Assembly (NCBI GenBank): GCA_022447925.1
Contig: JAKUTS010000002.1
Location: forward strand, 110,886-174,885
From: SAR202 cluster bacterium
GTDB taxonomy: Bacteria; Chloroflexota; Dehalococcoidia; Lucifugimonadales; UBA2962
DNA: 64,000 nucleotides
Direction: 5' to 3'
Each line of letters opens with the position of its first letter. Positions within the stretch are counted from its first letter, which is position 1. Positions 34,973-44,967 of the stretch are shown piece by piece. Under the pieces are notes generated by a model. That model searched no databases. It was given only the letters and a program-made list of their open reading frames with translations, and had not been told where the DNA came from. The translations under genes were made by a program, and so were the position numbers.

Positions 34973-35965
34973 ATGATTGAACTTGATTCTATAACTAAAT
35001 ATTACGGTAATTATCCAGCTGTTACGGATATCAGTTTCCGTGTTGAGAAAGGCGAAATATTGGGCTTTCTCGGACCAAATGGTGCTGGCAAGTCCACTAC
35101 CATGAAAATTATAACTGGCTTTGTACCTCCAACTGAGGGAACATGCTCAGTGGCAGGTAACGACATATTAACAAACTCTTTAGACGCTCGAAGGCATATT
35201 GGATACCTGCCCGAAACGGTGCCTTTATATACCGATATGACTGTATCAGACTATCTAGAGTTTATGGGTAGAATTCGAGAGCTGAAGGGAGAATACCTGC
35301 ACAAAAGAGTCGATGCAGTTGTTCAGATATGTAGATTAGAGGAATACTTCGACACATTTATATCAAAACTGTCAAAAGGTTTTAGGCAGCGAGTAGGTAT
35401 TGCACAATCAATCATTCATGAGCCTGATGTACTTATATTAGATGAGCCAACTATTGGAATAGACCCTATCCAGGTAGTTGAAACACGTGAATTAATTAAA
35501 AACTTGGGCGGTGAACACACATTGATCGTATCCACTCATATTTTGCCCGAAGTCAGCATGATTTGTGAAAGAGTAATCATAATCCATGAAGGTCAGATAG
35601 TGGCTGTAGACAAACCAGAAAACCTTGCTACGCGACTTCGGGGAACAGAAAGAGTTGAGATTGACGTTAAAGGTCCGACTCGAGAAATTGTATCAGCGCT
35701 AGAGAAAGTATCTGGTGTCGAATCTGTGAACAGAAAAACTTCGCTTTCTGATAAAGGGTATAGCAGTTTTGAAATTGAGGCAGAAAGAGGCTTAGAGATT
35801 AGATCTGAACTAGCCATATCGATCGTCAAAAATAAATGGGATTTATTAAGGTTGGAGGCAGTGGGAATGTCTTTAGAAGAAATATTCCTCCGATTAACAA
35901 CCAGTGAAGATGCGATGCAGAACGAGCAAAAAGTTGGCATTGGAGATGCTTCTAGTAATGAATAA
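34973..35965 (+). CDS. ABC transporter ATP-binding protein (GldA/NatA-like)
   Basis: A 330-residue ATPase. Walker A is GPNGAGKS (34-41), the signature LSKGF (133-137), Walker B VLILDEP (153-159), with switch His in STHIL. A C-terminal extension (about 220-320) resembles that of GldA-type exporters. It overlaps the permease start by 8 bases and is followed by GldG-like and DUF4340 genes, the gliding-motility-type ABC set. The substrate is unknown, and such sets occur widely in non-gliding bacteria. Confidence 0.92.
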   Translation: MIELDSITKYYGNYPAVTDISFRVEKGEILGFLGPNGAGKSTTMKIITGFVPPTEGTCSVAGNDILTNSLDARRHIGYLPETVPLYTDMTVSDYLEFMGRIRELKGEYLHKRVDAVVQICRLEEYFDTFISKLSKGFRQRVGIAQSIIHEPDVLILDEPTIGIDPIQVVETRELIKNLGGEHTLIVSTHILPEVSMICERVIIIHEGQIVAVDKPENLATRLRGTERVEIDVKGPTREIVSALEKVSGVESVNRKTSLSDKGYSSFEIEAERGLEIRSELAISIVKNKWDLLRLEAVGMSLEEIFLRLTTSEDAMQNEQKVGIGDASSNE

Positions 35966-36671
35966 TACACTGACAATTGCTTGGAAGGAATTGAAGATAT
36001 ATTTTCAGACGCCAACGGCTTATGTGGTAGCTGCAATGTTTGTTGTATTCGCTGGAATCACTTTTATATTGAATGTTATCGGCACAAACCCTGAGGCAAC
36101 TGTGAGATCTTTTGTTGTCCCTTCAAGTATTTTCTACATCTTGTTAGCGCCTTTGTTAACCATGAGGCTTTTAGCAGAAGAACAAAAGTTAGGAACTTTA
36201 GAATTGTTACTTACATCGCCAGTTAGAGACTGGGAGGTAGTATTAGGAAAATACATCGCGAGTCTAGTTATATTGATCGCCACTCTGGCTGCCACTTTGT
36301 ACTACGTGGTAATGATTTATGCTTTTGGAGAGCCTGACAGCGGGCCTGTAATGAGTGCCTACCTAGGAATGATATTGTATGGCGCAGCTGCCCTAGCTAT
36401 TGGCATGTTAGCCTCTTCATTAACCAGCAATCAAATTGTTTCAGCTGTTTTAGGCATGGGAACATTATTGATACTTACTTTTATTGATACGCTAGGAAGT
36501 AGATTGGGTGGGGTAACCGGTGACATCGTACTAGAAATATCTATGAGAACACACTTTGGAGATTTTGCTCGAGGCATCGTCGACACTAGCCATGTTGTCT
36601 ATTACCTGAGCATTATAGCTGTCTTTTTATTCCTAGCAGTCAGATCTGTTGAAACGAGGAGGTGGCGATAA
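35958..36671 (+). CDS. ABC-2 type permease (GldF-like)
   Basis: A 237-residue membrane protein from the ATG at 35958, with about six hydrophobic segments. TIAWKELKIYFQTPTAYVV at the N-terminus and LAEEQKLGTLELLLTSPV are typical of the GldF/CcmB-like ABC-2 family. It pairs with the upstream ATPase and the downstream GldG-like protein. A start at 35904 is too far upstream; ATG 35946 has a GGAG only one base away, so 35958 is preferred. Confidence 0.85.
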   Translation: MNNTLTIAWKELKIYFQTPTAYVVAAMFVVFAGITFILNVIGTNPEATVRSFVVPSSIFYILLAPLLTMRLLAEEQKLGTLELLLTSPVRDWEVVLGKYIASLVILIATLAATLYYVVMIYAFGEPDSGPVMSAYLGMILYGAAALAIGMLASSLTSNQIVSAVLGMGTLLILTFIDTLGSRLGGVTGDIVLEISMRTHFGDFARGIVDTSHVVYYLSIIAVFLFLAVRSVETRRWR

Positions 36672-36672
36672 A

Positions 36673-38331
36673 ATGGCTGATGACAAAGAGCTTGTACCCT
36701 CTGAGGAAACACTTCTAGAAGCATTCCAATCACAGTTGAAATCACCTCCGTTCTGGAGCTCTATCTGTGGAATAGTTGGCTTTATTGCTGCTGTAGCAGG
36801 AGGCATCTTATTCCTTTCCATTGAGGATATTCAAAGTTTCTCTCTGACAGTACTAATTATTGGACTACTTCTTCTATTCGTCGCACTAGTATTGTCTCCA
36901 AGAGGCATTGCAATGTTTCTGGTTGGACGGCAAGCACGATTTGGCACCAATGTTTTGATAATGACAGTAGCCTTTTTCGTCATAATTTCTTTAATTAACT
37001 TTTTGTTTTTCCAAAATTTCCAGCGTTTCGACGTGACATACACCAGGTTTTTTAGCCTCGCTCCTCAAACTGTACAAATTTTAGAAAACCTCGATGTCGA
37101 GATCAGAGCTAACGCATTTCTAGTTGATGGCGACGGTAGAAGACAACAAGTTGAAGATATTCTTAATGAATTTTCGCGAAATAGTTCAAACTTTTCGTAC
37201 AGATTTGTTGATCCTGAATTAAACCGTTCAGTTGCATTAACTTATAATGTTACTCAATTTCCAGCAATTGTTATTGAAAACATGGAAGTTGGGACTTTCC
37301 AAGCTGCTTTCCCTGCATCTGAACAGCAACTTTTGACTGCTGTACTCGTAGTTACAGGCGTTGAAACAAAGAAGATTTATATTTTAACTGGACACAAGGA
37401 GCGCGCATCTACGCGTGACCTAGCAACAGGTCTCATTGAGCCTGTTGGTTTTGATCTGGCACTTGAAGGACTTCTAAGAGACAACTATTCAGTTCAGGCT
37501 CTTAATCTAATGCAGATTCGCGAGGTTCCTGACGACGCAGCTGCTCTTGTCATTGCTGGGCCTACACAGGAATTAGACCCAGAGGAATATAAAGCACTAG
37601 ATAACTATCTTAGTGCTGGTGGTCGATTAATCGTTCTCTTGGATCCCAACAGTCCACAATCATTCAGGGACCTTATTGCAGAATGGGGAATAAAAACTTA
37701 TTCCGATACTCTGGCTGATGCAGGAAGTTCTGTAGCAGGATATGTATTAACTCCTTTAATGCAGCGAGCAAATGGTCAATTTATTAGTACGGATCTAAGT
37801 GGAATAGGTATAACGTCCCAGATTGATGTTGTTTTCTTCCCAGGAGCAACAGCAATTGAGTCAACAGTACTAGCAGAAGACATTCCTCCTCAGACAAGGT
37901 TTGTGCCTCTAGCAATGACAACACAAGCCAGCTGGCTTGAAACCAATGTTGATAATCCTAGACCAGATCCTGAATTAGACCTTCCTGGACCTTTCCCCGT
38001 AAGTTCTGCTTTAGAAGCATGCGCCAAAATAGATGCGATTCCGATACGATGTCAAAACAATATGCCATTAACAAAAATTGTCGCTTTTGGCGACTCTGAT
38101 TTTGTTTCGAATGAATTTTACACAAGCAGGGATAATTCTGACTTCTTTTTGAACTCAGTAAATTTCTTGACTGACGATTATGACCTTATATCAATCAGAC
38201 CAAAGGTATTCCCAGTGAGAGAATTAGTATTGACAGCAAATCAGCGCGACTTTATCCAATGGTCCAGCTGGTTCCTACCGCCAACACTATTATTAGTCAT
38301 CGCTGCATTAATCTGGTGGCGTAGAAGATAA
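36673..38331 (+). CDS. GldG-like ABC transporter accessory protein
   Basis: A 552-residue protein from the ATG at 36673, which has GGAGG upstream. Two hydrophobic segments near residues 30-60 and 90-110, then a large extracytoplasmic domain, then a C-terminal transmembrane helix (WFLPPTLLLVIAALIWW). The middle section has the GldG/ABC_transp_aux pattern RFDVTYTRFFSLAPQTVQILENL and LLDPNSPQSFRDLIAEWG. It sits between the ABC permease and a DUF4340 protein, forming an ABC system of unknown substrate. Confidence 0.85.
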   Translation: MADDKELVPSEETLLEAFQSQLKSPPFWSSICGIVGFIAAVAGGILFLSIEDIQSFSLTVLIIGLLLLFVALVLSPRGIAMFLVGRQARFGTNVLIMTVAFFVIISLINFLFFQNFQRFDVTYTRFFSLAPQTVQILENLDVEIRANAFLVDGDGRRQQVEDILNEFSRNSSNFSYRFVDPELNRSVALTYNVTQFPAIVIENMEVGTFQAAFPASEQQLLTAVLVVTGVETKKIYILTGHKERASTRDLATGLIEPVGFDLALEGLLRDNYSVQALNLMQIREVPDDAAALVIAGPTQELDPEEYKALDNYLSAGGRLIVLLDPNSPQSFRDLIAEWGIKTYSDTLADAGSSVAGYVLTPLMQRANGQFISTDLSGIGITSQIDVVFFPGATAIESTVLAEDIPPQTRFVPLAMTTQASWLETNVDNPRPDPELDLPGPFPVSSALEACAKIDAIPIRCQNNMPLTKIVAFGDSDFVSNEFYTSRDNSDFFLNSVNFLTDDYDLISIRPKVFPVRELVLTANQRDFIQWSSWFLPPTLLLVIAALIWWRRR

Positions 38332-38347
38332 CAGGAACCATTCGTAA

Positions 38348-39385
38348 ATGAATTTATGGGCAACATTAATACTTATTGCAGTGGGTGTGGTAGTCGGAGT
38401 AGTAGTTTGGGTAAACCCCTTTAAGTCTGAAGAACTAGAACAAGAAAAAGCTCCTTGGTTTTATCAGGTCACTGAATCTGATATAGACATCATCGAGGTG
38501 CAAGTTTTAAACGATACTGTCAAATTTGTAAGGGACGAAGAACGACGGTGGCAATTTGAAGGACTAACTGGTGTCACTCCTCGTCGGGAAAGATGGGGTG
38601 GCATGGTATTGATTCTAACTGGGCCAAGAACACGCCGGTTACTTAAAGAGACTGTGGACAATCCCGTGCAATATGGGTTATCCAACCCAAAAACCGAAGT
38701 TAGGATTAAACTTGTAGATGGTCGCGATATAAAAGTTTCTCTAGGCAATGTAACTACCGATGGGAAACACCACTACGGACAAGTGGAGGGATTTGATCAA
38801 TTATTCTTGATTACATCGACTTGGGGAGAGGTTTTGCAAAAACTCGCTACAGACCCTCCTCTTCCAAAATGGTTTGTTGCGAGAAACTCAGACGATTTAT
38901 ATGAGCTGAGCATAATAAAAAGTGAATATCACGGTGGTAACAATAGCTGGTTGCAATTCAAAATACGTGATAACGAATGGACTGTACAAAGACACGGTTT
39001 AGACACCAAATTTGCTTCATTAAAAATGGATATATGGCAAAGTCAGGGCATACCCCTTTTAAAAGGTCCAAATGGACAAAAAGTTCTTGAGACTCATATT
39101 GATGATTTCACTCCTTATGGGATATATGAGATGTCAACAGCTTTAACTTTAAGATTTGCTGGCGTGAGTTCACGTGGTACAGAGTATGATGATGGAATTA
39201 TTTGGAGAATTGGAAACAAATTAGAAGATGGATCTGGATATTATGCTCGAACAGAAGAGGGGGAACTATCACAACCTCTCTTATTTATTCCTACAGAATG
39301 GATTGAAGGCATCTTTGCATTAGATGAAGATCCTCCATACCTGGAAATACCTATGAGGCGATCTGACTACGATAATCTCGATTGA
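38348..39385 (+). CDS. DUF4340-type protein of the GldAFG-like ABC system
   Basis: A 345-residue protein with an N-terminal membrane anchor (LWATLILIAVGVVVGVVVWV) and a predicted extracytoplasmic region with two similar halves, each starting with a strand-rich segment around WFY/IEVQVLNDTVKFVR. This matches the DUF4340 proteins that accompany GldG. The function is unknown. It follows GldG by 16 bases and closes the operon, ending convergent with the VWA gene. Confidence 0.75.
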   Translation: MNLWATLILIAVGVVVGVVVWVNPFKSEELEQEKAPWFYQVTESDIDIIEVQVLNDTVKFVRDEERRWQFEGLTGVTPRRERWGGMVLILTGPRTRRLLKETVDNPVQYGLSNPKTEVRIKLVDGRDIKVSLGNVTTDGKHHYGQVEGFDQLFLITSTWGEVLQKLATDPPLPKWFVARNSDDLYELSIIKSEYHGGNNSWLQFKIRDNEWTVQRHGLDTKFASLKMDIWQSQGIPLLKGPNGQKVLETHIDDFTPYGIYEMSTALTLRFAGVSSRGTEYDDGIIWRIGNKLEDGSGYYARTEEGELSQPLLFIPTEWIEGIFALDEDPPYLEIPMRRSDYDNLD

Positions 39386-39401
39386 TTTTAATATTAATGA
39401 G

Positions 39402-42400
39402 TTATGTCGTTAATTTCCGGTACAGGTAAAGTAATCTGTGAGGTAAAGAATGTATGTCATCTAATACCTCATAACCCATCTCAGACATCATAGTTTTCAG
39501 ATAGTCATGCCCATTACGATCTACTGTCAAACAAAAAGGGTTTATACCTTTACTTCTAGCTTCATCTAGAGCCATTTTGGTATCATGTACAGCATACTCT
39601 TTTTCAACGCCTTCCCTACTGTATCCTCTGTCTTGTGGTCTACCATCACTAATTAAAAACATTAGTTTAGTTCTTGCATCTAACGCTTCTAATTTTGATG
39701 TTGAATGCCTAATAGCAGGGCCCATTCTAGTTGCATGTAATGGCGAAATGCGATCGATTCGTCGTTTAACCTTGTCAGAAAACAATTCATCGACATCTTT
39801 AATAGTGTAAAACTCAACGTTTTCTCTTCCATATCCGGAAAACCCATATATACCATAGGTATCTCCTATAGCCTCAATAGCGTTTATTAAGAGTATTAGC
39901 GCCTCTTTTTCTAAATCTATTATCCTTTTATATGTTCGCTTAGAACCTTCGCCTCTACGAGATCTAAGCCACAACATATATTCTACTGGGTCCTCTGGGG
40001 CAGCCGATTGATCGTTAATTGATTTTGAATCATCGATTGCCTCCGCGGTTGATGCACTAGTATCTAAAAGAAATACAACGGCTACATCCCTATGGACTTT
40101 ATTACGTCTCCAATACATTTTTTCATTTGGACTAGAGCCGGTCTTGATATCAACCATAGTTTCTATTACATCATCGATATCTATATCCTCTCCGTCCTGC
40201 AGTCTACGCTGTTTTCGCATTGTTTCTGGAACTAATAACTCAAATTGTCTTCGAACTTGCATAACTAAATTCCCGTAACTTTGCACTATGCTGCCATAAT
40301 ATGCATCTTCACCTTCTGCCATATACTTTTGCCGTACAATACACCACCGAGGCTTATAATCCCCGGCCCTAAAGTCCCATTCATCGTATACAAAAGTTTC
40401 GGGCTCATCAGATTCTAACTCTCCTCCAGTTTCATCTACATGCACTAAAGGCCCCTGTCCCCCCTCAAGCGATTCCGGTTTTTGCAAACCAACTTCTTTC
40501 AACATGTTCTCGACTACTTCGTCCGTTGTAATACTACCCACACCGTCATTCACTTCTTGACTCAACTCGACTGTGTTTTGTGCGAATTCATCCATCATCT
40601 CTTGAGTTATTGATTCACTATCGTTTTCTCCTTCTCTAATCTGGCCCTGTTCACGTAGTTTCTCTAACAATTGAGTTAATTCAGGTTTAAACTCACCTCT
40701 GTAGTCGACTTCTTGAGGCGAATTATAGTTTTCTTCAAGAGTGTCAGCAGGATCATCTCCTGCAGAATTACCCATTGAATCCAAGCTCTGTTGCAACCCT
40801 TCTGGATCTGAGAAGTTATCGCCTTCAGAATCTTCTTCTTCAAAATCCAATGGATCCCAATCATCTTCATCAACTTCGTCGTTCAACACATCAATCAAAA
40901 TCCTGTATATCCTAATCGTCGCTTCTGCAGTGTCCTCCACAGTACTTTTGGAATCCATGCAATGTCGAGCAATTTTTACAATCTCAAATGCTTGTGTTTT
41001 GTACTTTGCCGGAACTGCGATTGATTGAGTCTGACCTAAACTAATTTGCACAAGCAATTCCAATAACGCTTCTCTAGACTTTAGTTCTTTTATATTTGGA
41101 CGTCGATCAAGCGCATCAGACTGAATAGACATATAGCCTTTACTAATTCCCTTGTACTCATCTTTGATCTTTGCATCAACTCGTCCATCTTCAACTACCG
41201 AGAAAACATCTAAACTCAACTGGCGTTCCTCAAAAAGATTAAAGAACCTCTGAATATCGGTAGCTGCAGATACGCTAGAGTCTGCACCATTGCTAATTTT
41301 AGCGTCAAGGAAATCTCTTAAGTTATCAAATCGGTTTGAGGCTCCATAAAAGTTAAATCGAAAACTACCAAATTCCATTCTTCCAACTTGGTGAGTAGAT
41401 ACAACTTTGTACCATAAAAAGTTTTCAGCCTTTTTGGGATATCTGTCTACAGCTTCGGGTAAATATACAGTGGAGCCTTCAGTAGTCGGAGAATCTGCTG
41501 CAACCCATCCAATATTTTTTTCGACCAATTCACGAGAATCGGCCAAGTTTATTTCCTCTCCAGCTAAAGCTCTACAATACAACTCTATTAAATTACTTAT
41601 TGTTGAAAACTCTACCCCAGATGAAATATCCTCTAAAAATTTCTCTGAACGAGCAGATTCAATCTTAAAAAATGCCATAGCACCATCAGGGTTCGTTTCC
41701 AATAATGTTTTGCCCTCTTCGCACCAAGAAGATAATTTGTCGAAAGATACTTTGTTAAGCACAACCGGTGAACTTTTTATAAACTCTGGGAACAAAATTG
41801 GATGGAGGTCTATTAATGGGTCTGCTATATCAAGAATTTGCCTGTGATCCTGCTTATCTATTAACTGCAAAGCTTGTGAAATTTCCAAAATCGTATTCGG
41901 CATATTAGGCACGCCTGATGTATGCAAACGCTCAGATAAATCCAGAAATCTTTTTCTTTGTGATGAAGCAATTTTTGGTAAGGATTTTAGACTTGCATCA
42001 TAAAAAGCTTTCAGCTGTCTCCAACCAGTTTCCACAAGATTTAAGGATAATGATATGAAACTATCTTTGTCATCACCAACTAAAGGAAACAGACGAAGAG
42101 CCAAACTTAAGCACTCAGAACTTAGGTCATAAGAATGTTTAGCTAATATATCTATAAACCCTACAAATCTACTTAACTGCTCAAAATTAAGGTGTTCGAG
42201 CAAATCACCACTAGATTCAAAAAAACGATTTGATAGAGTTCCAGACTTCCAAGTTCCTTTATATAAATTGGCTCCCAAATTTGCCCAATCCGAGATATGT
42301 ACAGCTTCCAAATGTTGTAGCACGGAAGGGCTAGATGAAAAATATGCGGTTCCGAGCATAGGGTACTGAGTAGCCAAGTTCTCACCTGCACTTACCCATT

Positions 42401-42644
42401 TCATAAAATCATCTGGCTTTAATAAGCCAATAATAATTGGGCTTACTCTAAAAAGATTTACGGTTATATCCCAAGAACTATTACTTTGTGACGCAATCTG
42501 AACTCCTGAATCAACCCAAGACTGAAATTGTTCATCTGTTAAATGTTCTTCAAGATGGGGCATAGATTTAACAAATTGATCTTTGACATCAGGAGGAAAT
42601 GTTTTAAGTATTTTATTAAAGTTTGTTCTGTTTTTATTATTCAA
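39402..42644 (-). CDS. Large VWA-domain protein (NorD/CbbO-like)
   Basis: A 1080-residue protein. The N-terminal ~500 residues are helical repeats (for example FVGFIDILAKHS and FLDLSERLHTSGVPN), followed by an acidic linker rich in Asp/Glu (about 590-660). A C-terminal von Willebrand A domain starts near residue 862 with the MIDAS motif DTSAST, then GFSGYGRENVEF, RMGPAIRHS and ISDGRPQD. It has the layout of NorD/CbbO, partners of the CbbQ-type AAA ATPase encoded two genes upstream, which remodel metalloenzymes. No Rubisco or NO reductase is in this window, so the target is unknown. Length exceeds the usual 600-900. Confidence 0.85.
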   Translation of the reverse strand: MNNKNRTNFNKILKTFPPDVKDQFVKSMPHLEEHLTDEQFQSWVDSGVQIASQSNSSWDITVNLFRVSPIIIGLLKPDDFMKWVSAGENLATQYPMLGTAYFSSSPSVLQHLEAVHISDWANLGANLYKGTWKSGTLSNRFFESSGDLLEHLNFEQLSRFVGFIDILAKHSYDLSSECLSLALRLFPLVGDDKDSFISLSLNLVETGWRQLKAFYDASLKSLPKIASSQRKRFLDLSERLHTSGVPNMPNTILEISQALQLIDKQDHRQILDIADPLIDLHPILFPEFIKSSPVVLNKVSFDKLSSWCEEGKTLLETNPDGAMAFFKIESARSEKFLEDISSGVEFSTISNLIELYCRALAGEEINLADSRELVEKNIGWVAADSPTTEGSTVYLPEAVDRYPKKAENFLWYKVVSTHQVGRMEFGSFRFNFYGASNRFDNLRDFLDAKISNGADSSVSAATDIQRFFNLFEERQLSLDVFSVVEDGRVDAKIKDEYKGISKGYMSIQSDALDRRPNIKELKSREALLELLVQISLGQTQSIAVPAKYKTQAFEIVKIARHCMDSKSTVEDTAEATIRIYRILIDVLNDEVDEDDWDPLDFEEEDSEGDNFSDPEGLQQSLDSMGNSAGDDPADTLEENYNSPQEVDYRGEFKPELTQLLEKLREQGQIREGENDSESITQEMMDEFAQNTVELSQEVNDGVGSITTDEVVENMLKEVGLQKPESLEGGQGPLVHVDETGGELESDEPETFVYDEWDFRAGDYKPRWCIVRQKYMAEGEDAYYGSIVQSYGNLVMQVRRQFELLVPETMRKQRRLQDGEDIDIDDVIETMVDIKTGSSPNEKMYWRRNKVHRDVAVVFLLDTSASTAEAIDDSKSINDQSAAPEDPVEYMLWLRSRRGEGSKRTYKRIIDLEKEALILLINAIEAIGDTYGIYGFSGYGRENVEFYTIKDVDELFSDKVKRRIDRISPLHATRMGPAIRHSTSKLEALDARTKLMFLISDGRPQDRGYSREGVEKEYAVHDTKMALDEARSKGINPFCLTVDRNGHDYLKTMMSEMGYEVLDDIHSLPHRLLYLYRKLTT

Positions 42645-42706
42645 TGTTTTTCAAAATATCAACTAATACATCCAGTGCAATAACGCTCTGGTTAAAATGC
42701 TTTAAA

Positions 42707-43285
42707 TTATAGATTATAGGACTTATCAGGCAATGTTTGCACCAAACAATCAAGAATCCTCGCAGTCGCCCCGAAAATTAAATGCCCTTTGTAACCAAAT
42801 GAAGGTTTATATTTCATTTCTCCATTAACCATCCAAAGGTCATCTCGCATACACTCTTCATGCATCAGCGCAGACAAAGGCAACTCTATTATCCGAGAGA
42901 CCTCTTCATAATTAATTACAAATTCTAATTCGCTCTTTGCTTTTGCAATAAAAGCAAATATCTTAAAATTAGAATTTGTAACGAAGAATCCAAGTTCTCC
43001 TACAATCTCTACTTGATCACGATGTATCCCAACTTCTTCTTCTAGCTCTCTCAAAGCGGTATCCCTAAGATCAAAATCATCCTTATCCTTACGTCCACCT
43101 GGAAGGGAAATCTCGCCTGGATGAAGCTCCAAGCTGTTGCTTCGTTTTGTCAGAAGCAACTTATCGGCTCCATCCTTAAAATAGATAACAGCTGTAACGG
43201 CAGCTAGATTGTATTTTTCAGAAAGCTCTCGAGCATTTTGCAAATTGGTCGAAATACGTTGTGGCCCTATTTGCTGCTTACTCAA
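42707..43285 (-). CDS. Nudix hydrolase (CoA pyrophosphatase-like)
   Basis: A 192-residue Nudix protein with the box [24 protein letters not shown] (G-x5-E-type, with REL/EE conserved), and upstream [21 protein letters not shown], the extended CoA-diphosphatase motif (NudL type). It would cleave CoA or a related dinucleotide. The start is TTG, overlapping the CbbQ stop by 8 bases, so it is cotranscribed with coaE and the chaperone genes. The pairing with coaE suggests CoA salvage or quality control, though this is inference. Confidence 0.88.
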   Translation of the reverse strand: MSKQQIGPQRISTNLQNARELSEKYNLAAVTAVIYFKDGADKLLLTKRSNSLELHPGEISLPGGRKDKDDFDLRDTALRELEEEVGIHRDQVEIVGELGFFVTNSNFKIFAFIAKAKSELEFVINYEEVSRIIELPLSALMHEECMRDDLWMVNGEMKYKPSFGYKGHLIFGATARILDCLVQTLPDKSYNL

Positions 43286-44183
43286 AAATTGAAGCAGTAA
43301 CTTCTTCTATGCTGTTCTGTAAAGATTGGTCATCGGTTACCGACCAATTCACTGCGACCTGACATGCTCTTCTCGGTTTAATTCCCGCGGCAATTAACTT
43401 GCCTGCATATATTAACAATCGCGTGCTCGCTCCTTCTCCCAAACCATGCTCCCTCAGGTTGCGAACTTTTTCACCTAGTTGTGCTAACCGCATTGCCATA
43501 TCCAGATCTATCTTTGCCTCATGAGAAACTATTTCAGCTTCTATTTCTCGAGGGGGAGGGTTGAATTCAATCGATACGAACCTTTGGCGAGTACTATGCT
43601 TCAAATCTTTTAAGGCACTCTGATATCCGGGATTGTAAGATAACACCAAAAGAAATCCGTCAGCTGCCTCTAATAATTCACCTCTTTTTTCCACAGGAAG
43701 CATTCTTCGATGATCGGTTAATGGATGTATCAAAACTGTAGTGTCTTTTCTGGCTTCTACAACCTCATCCAGGTAACAGATGCCGCCAACTTTTACTGCC
43801 CTGGTCAATGGACCATCAATCCATACGGTCTGATCACCCTCTAACAGATACCTTCCTACCAAATCGGATGCAGTAAGGTCTTCATGACAAGCTATTGTCA
43901 CTAATGGGAGGTTATCTTGCTGTGTAGCATTATCAGACTTTTTGTCTTTCTTTACCTTTGTTAAATTAACACCCAGTTTCCAAGACATATATTCAACAAA
44001 TCTAGTCTTACCCACACCAGTAGGGCCTTTAAATATTACTGGGATTCTCTGAGAGTATGCAGCCTCAAAAAGCTGAATCTCATCTCCCACAGGAACATAA
44101 TAAGGTTCCTTTTTAAGATGATATTCTTCAATTATGTAACTCTGATATAAACTTTTTGTCGAATTTGATGTTTTGGTCGCCAT
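43278..44183 (-). CDS. CbbQ/NirQ/NorQ-type AAA+ ATPase
   Basis: A 301-residue MoxR-family ATPase. Walker A is GPTGVGKT (53-60), Walker [17 protein letters not shown], and sensor 1 [11 protein letters not shown]. The C-terminal [17 protein letters not shown] is the CbbQ_C domain. Such ATPases work with VWA partners to activate metalloenzymes; the partner VWA protein is encoded 0.6 kb downstream. It starts 2 bases after the coaE stop. Confidence 0.93.
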   Translation of the reverse strand: MATKTSNSTKSLYQSYIIEEYHLKKEPYYVPVGDEIQLFEAAYSQRIPVIFKGPTGVGKTRFVEYMSWKLGVNLTKVKKDKKSDNATQQDNLPLVTIACHEDLTASDLVGRYLLEGDQTVWIDGPLTRAVKVGGICYLDEVVEARKDTTVLIHPLTDHRRMLPVEKRGELLEAADGFLLVLSYNPGYQSALKDLKHSTRQRFVSIEFNPPPREIEAEIVSHEAKIDLDMAMRLAQLGEKVRNLREHGLGEGASTRLLIYAGKLIAAGIKPRRACQVAVNWSVTDDQSLQNSIEEVTASIFE

Positions 44184-44185
44184 GC

Positions 44186-44803
44186 TTAATTATTATTCTC
44201 CCTGGCTAAAGATATACGATCATTAAATAACAGGCCAACTCGTTCCTTTAAAGCTCCAATTGATCCATCATTATCAATAACTACGTCCGCTTTATTGATT
44301 AGTTCTCCCTGAGACATTTGGAACTCCATACGTCTTAATGCGCCATCGATTTTACTATTAAACTTATCAGATAAACGATCATGTATTGTTTTTCTCTCAG
44401 CAGTCACTACCCATACTTCATCCACCAGATCAGTCCAACCCGCCTCTATTAGTATAGCGGCATCTATAACCACCATGCTCGTTTTTTTCTTATCAAGTTT
44501 ACGAATTGCTTTTTTTATATGATTTTTTATATGAGGATGAACCAATGAGTTTAATTTATTTAAAAGATTTTGATTAGCAAATACAATTTCACCTAATCTA
44601 GATCTATTTACCTCACCTTTATCCCCTACTATCTCATTTCCAAATACTTTTATCAGGGCACTATAAAGCTCAGTGCCCTTCTTATATGTATCATGTCCTA
44701 AAGAATCGGCATCTAGCACGACAGCGCCCAAGTCATGTAAGAATCGCGAGGCTGTCGATTTCCCTGTACCAATTCCACCAGTTAATCCAATAATAATCAT
44801 CAC
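44186..44803 (-). CDS. coaE: Dephospho-CoA kinase
   Basis: A 205-residue kinase completing coenzyme A synthesis. [17 protein letters not shown] (6-22) contains the P-loop, and [13 protein letters not shown] follows. [24 protein letters not shown] near the C-terminus is the family's lid region. It heads the CbbQ/Nudix/VWA transcript and has a very good promoter directly upstream. Confidence 0.95.
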   Translation of the reverse strand: MMIIIGLTGGIGTGKSTASRFLHDLGAVVLDADSLGHDTYKKGTELYSALIKVFGNEIVGDKGEVNRSRLGEIVFANQNLLNKLNSLVHPHIKNHIKKAIRKLDKKKTSMVVIDAAILIEAGWTDLVDEVWVVTAERKTIHDRLSDKFNSKIDGALRRMEFQMSQGELINKADVVIDNDGSIGALKERVGLLFNDRISLARENNN

Positions 44804-44821
44804 TCATAATGCCAAGTCGCC

Positions 44822-44850
44822 ATTCTAACAATGGGCTGGATAAGGGTCAA
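44822..44850 (-). promoter_or_regulatory. Promoter of the coaE-cbbQ-nudix-VWA operon
   Basis: TTGACC (44845-44850), a 17-base spacer, then TAGAAT (44822-44827) within extended -10 TGTTAGAAT. The start codon follows 18 bases later. Confidence 0.65.
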
Positions 44851-44954
44851 TTTAACCACGGGTTAATGCAGATTTTATTAATAAAAGGATAAGTGAAATT
44901 CCTGTACGCAAAACTATTGTCTGATTTAGCCCATCATATATGTTATTGTATGCA

Positions 44955-44967
44955 TAAAATCGTCACC
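44955..44967 (+). promoter_or_regulatory. TAAAAT box directly before selA (leaderless start)
   Basis: TAAAATCG (44955-44962) with its hexamer 7 bases before the ATG at 44968 and no ribosome-binding site. This supports 44968 as the start, a position that also fits SelA alignments. Confidence 0.4.
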
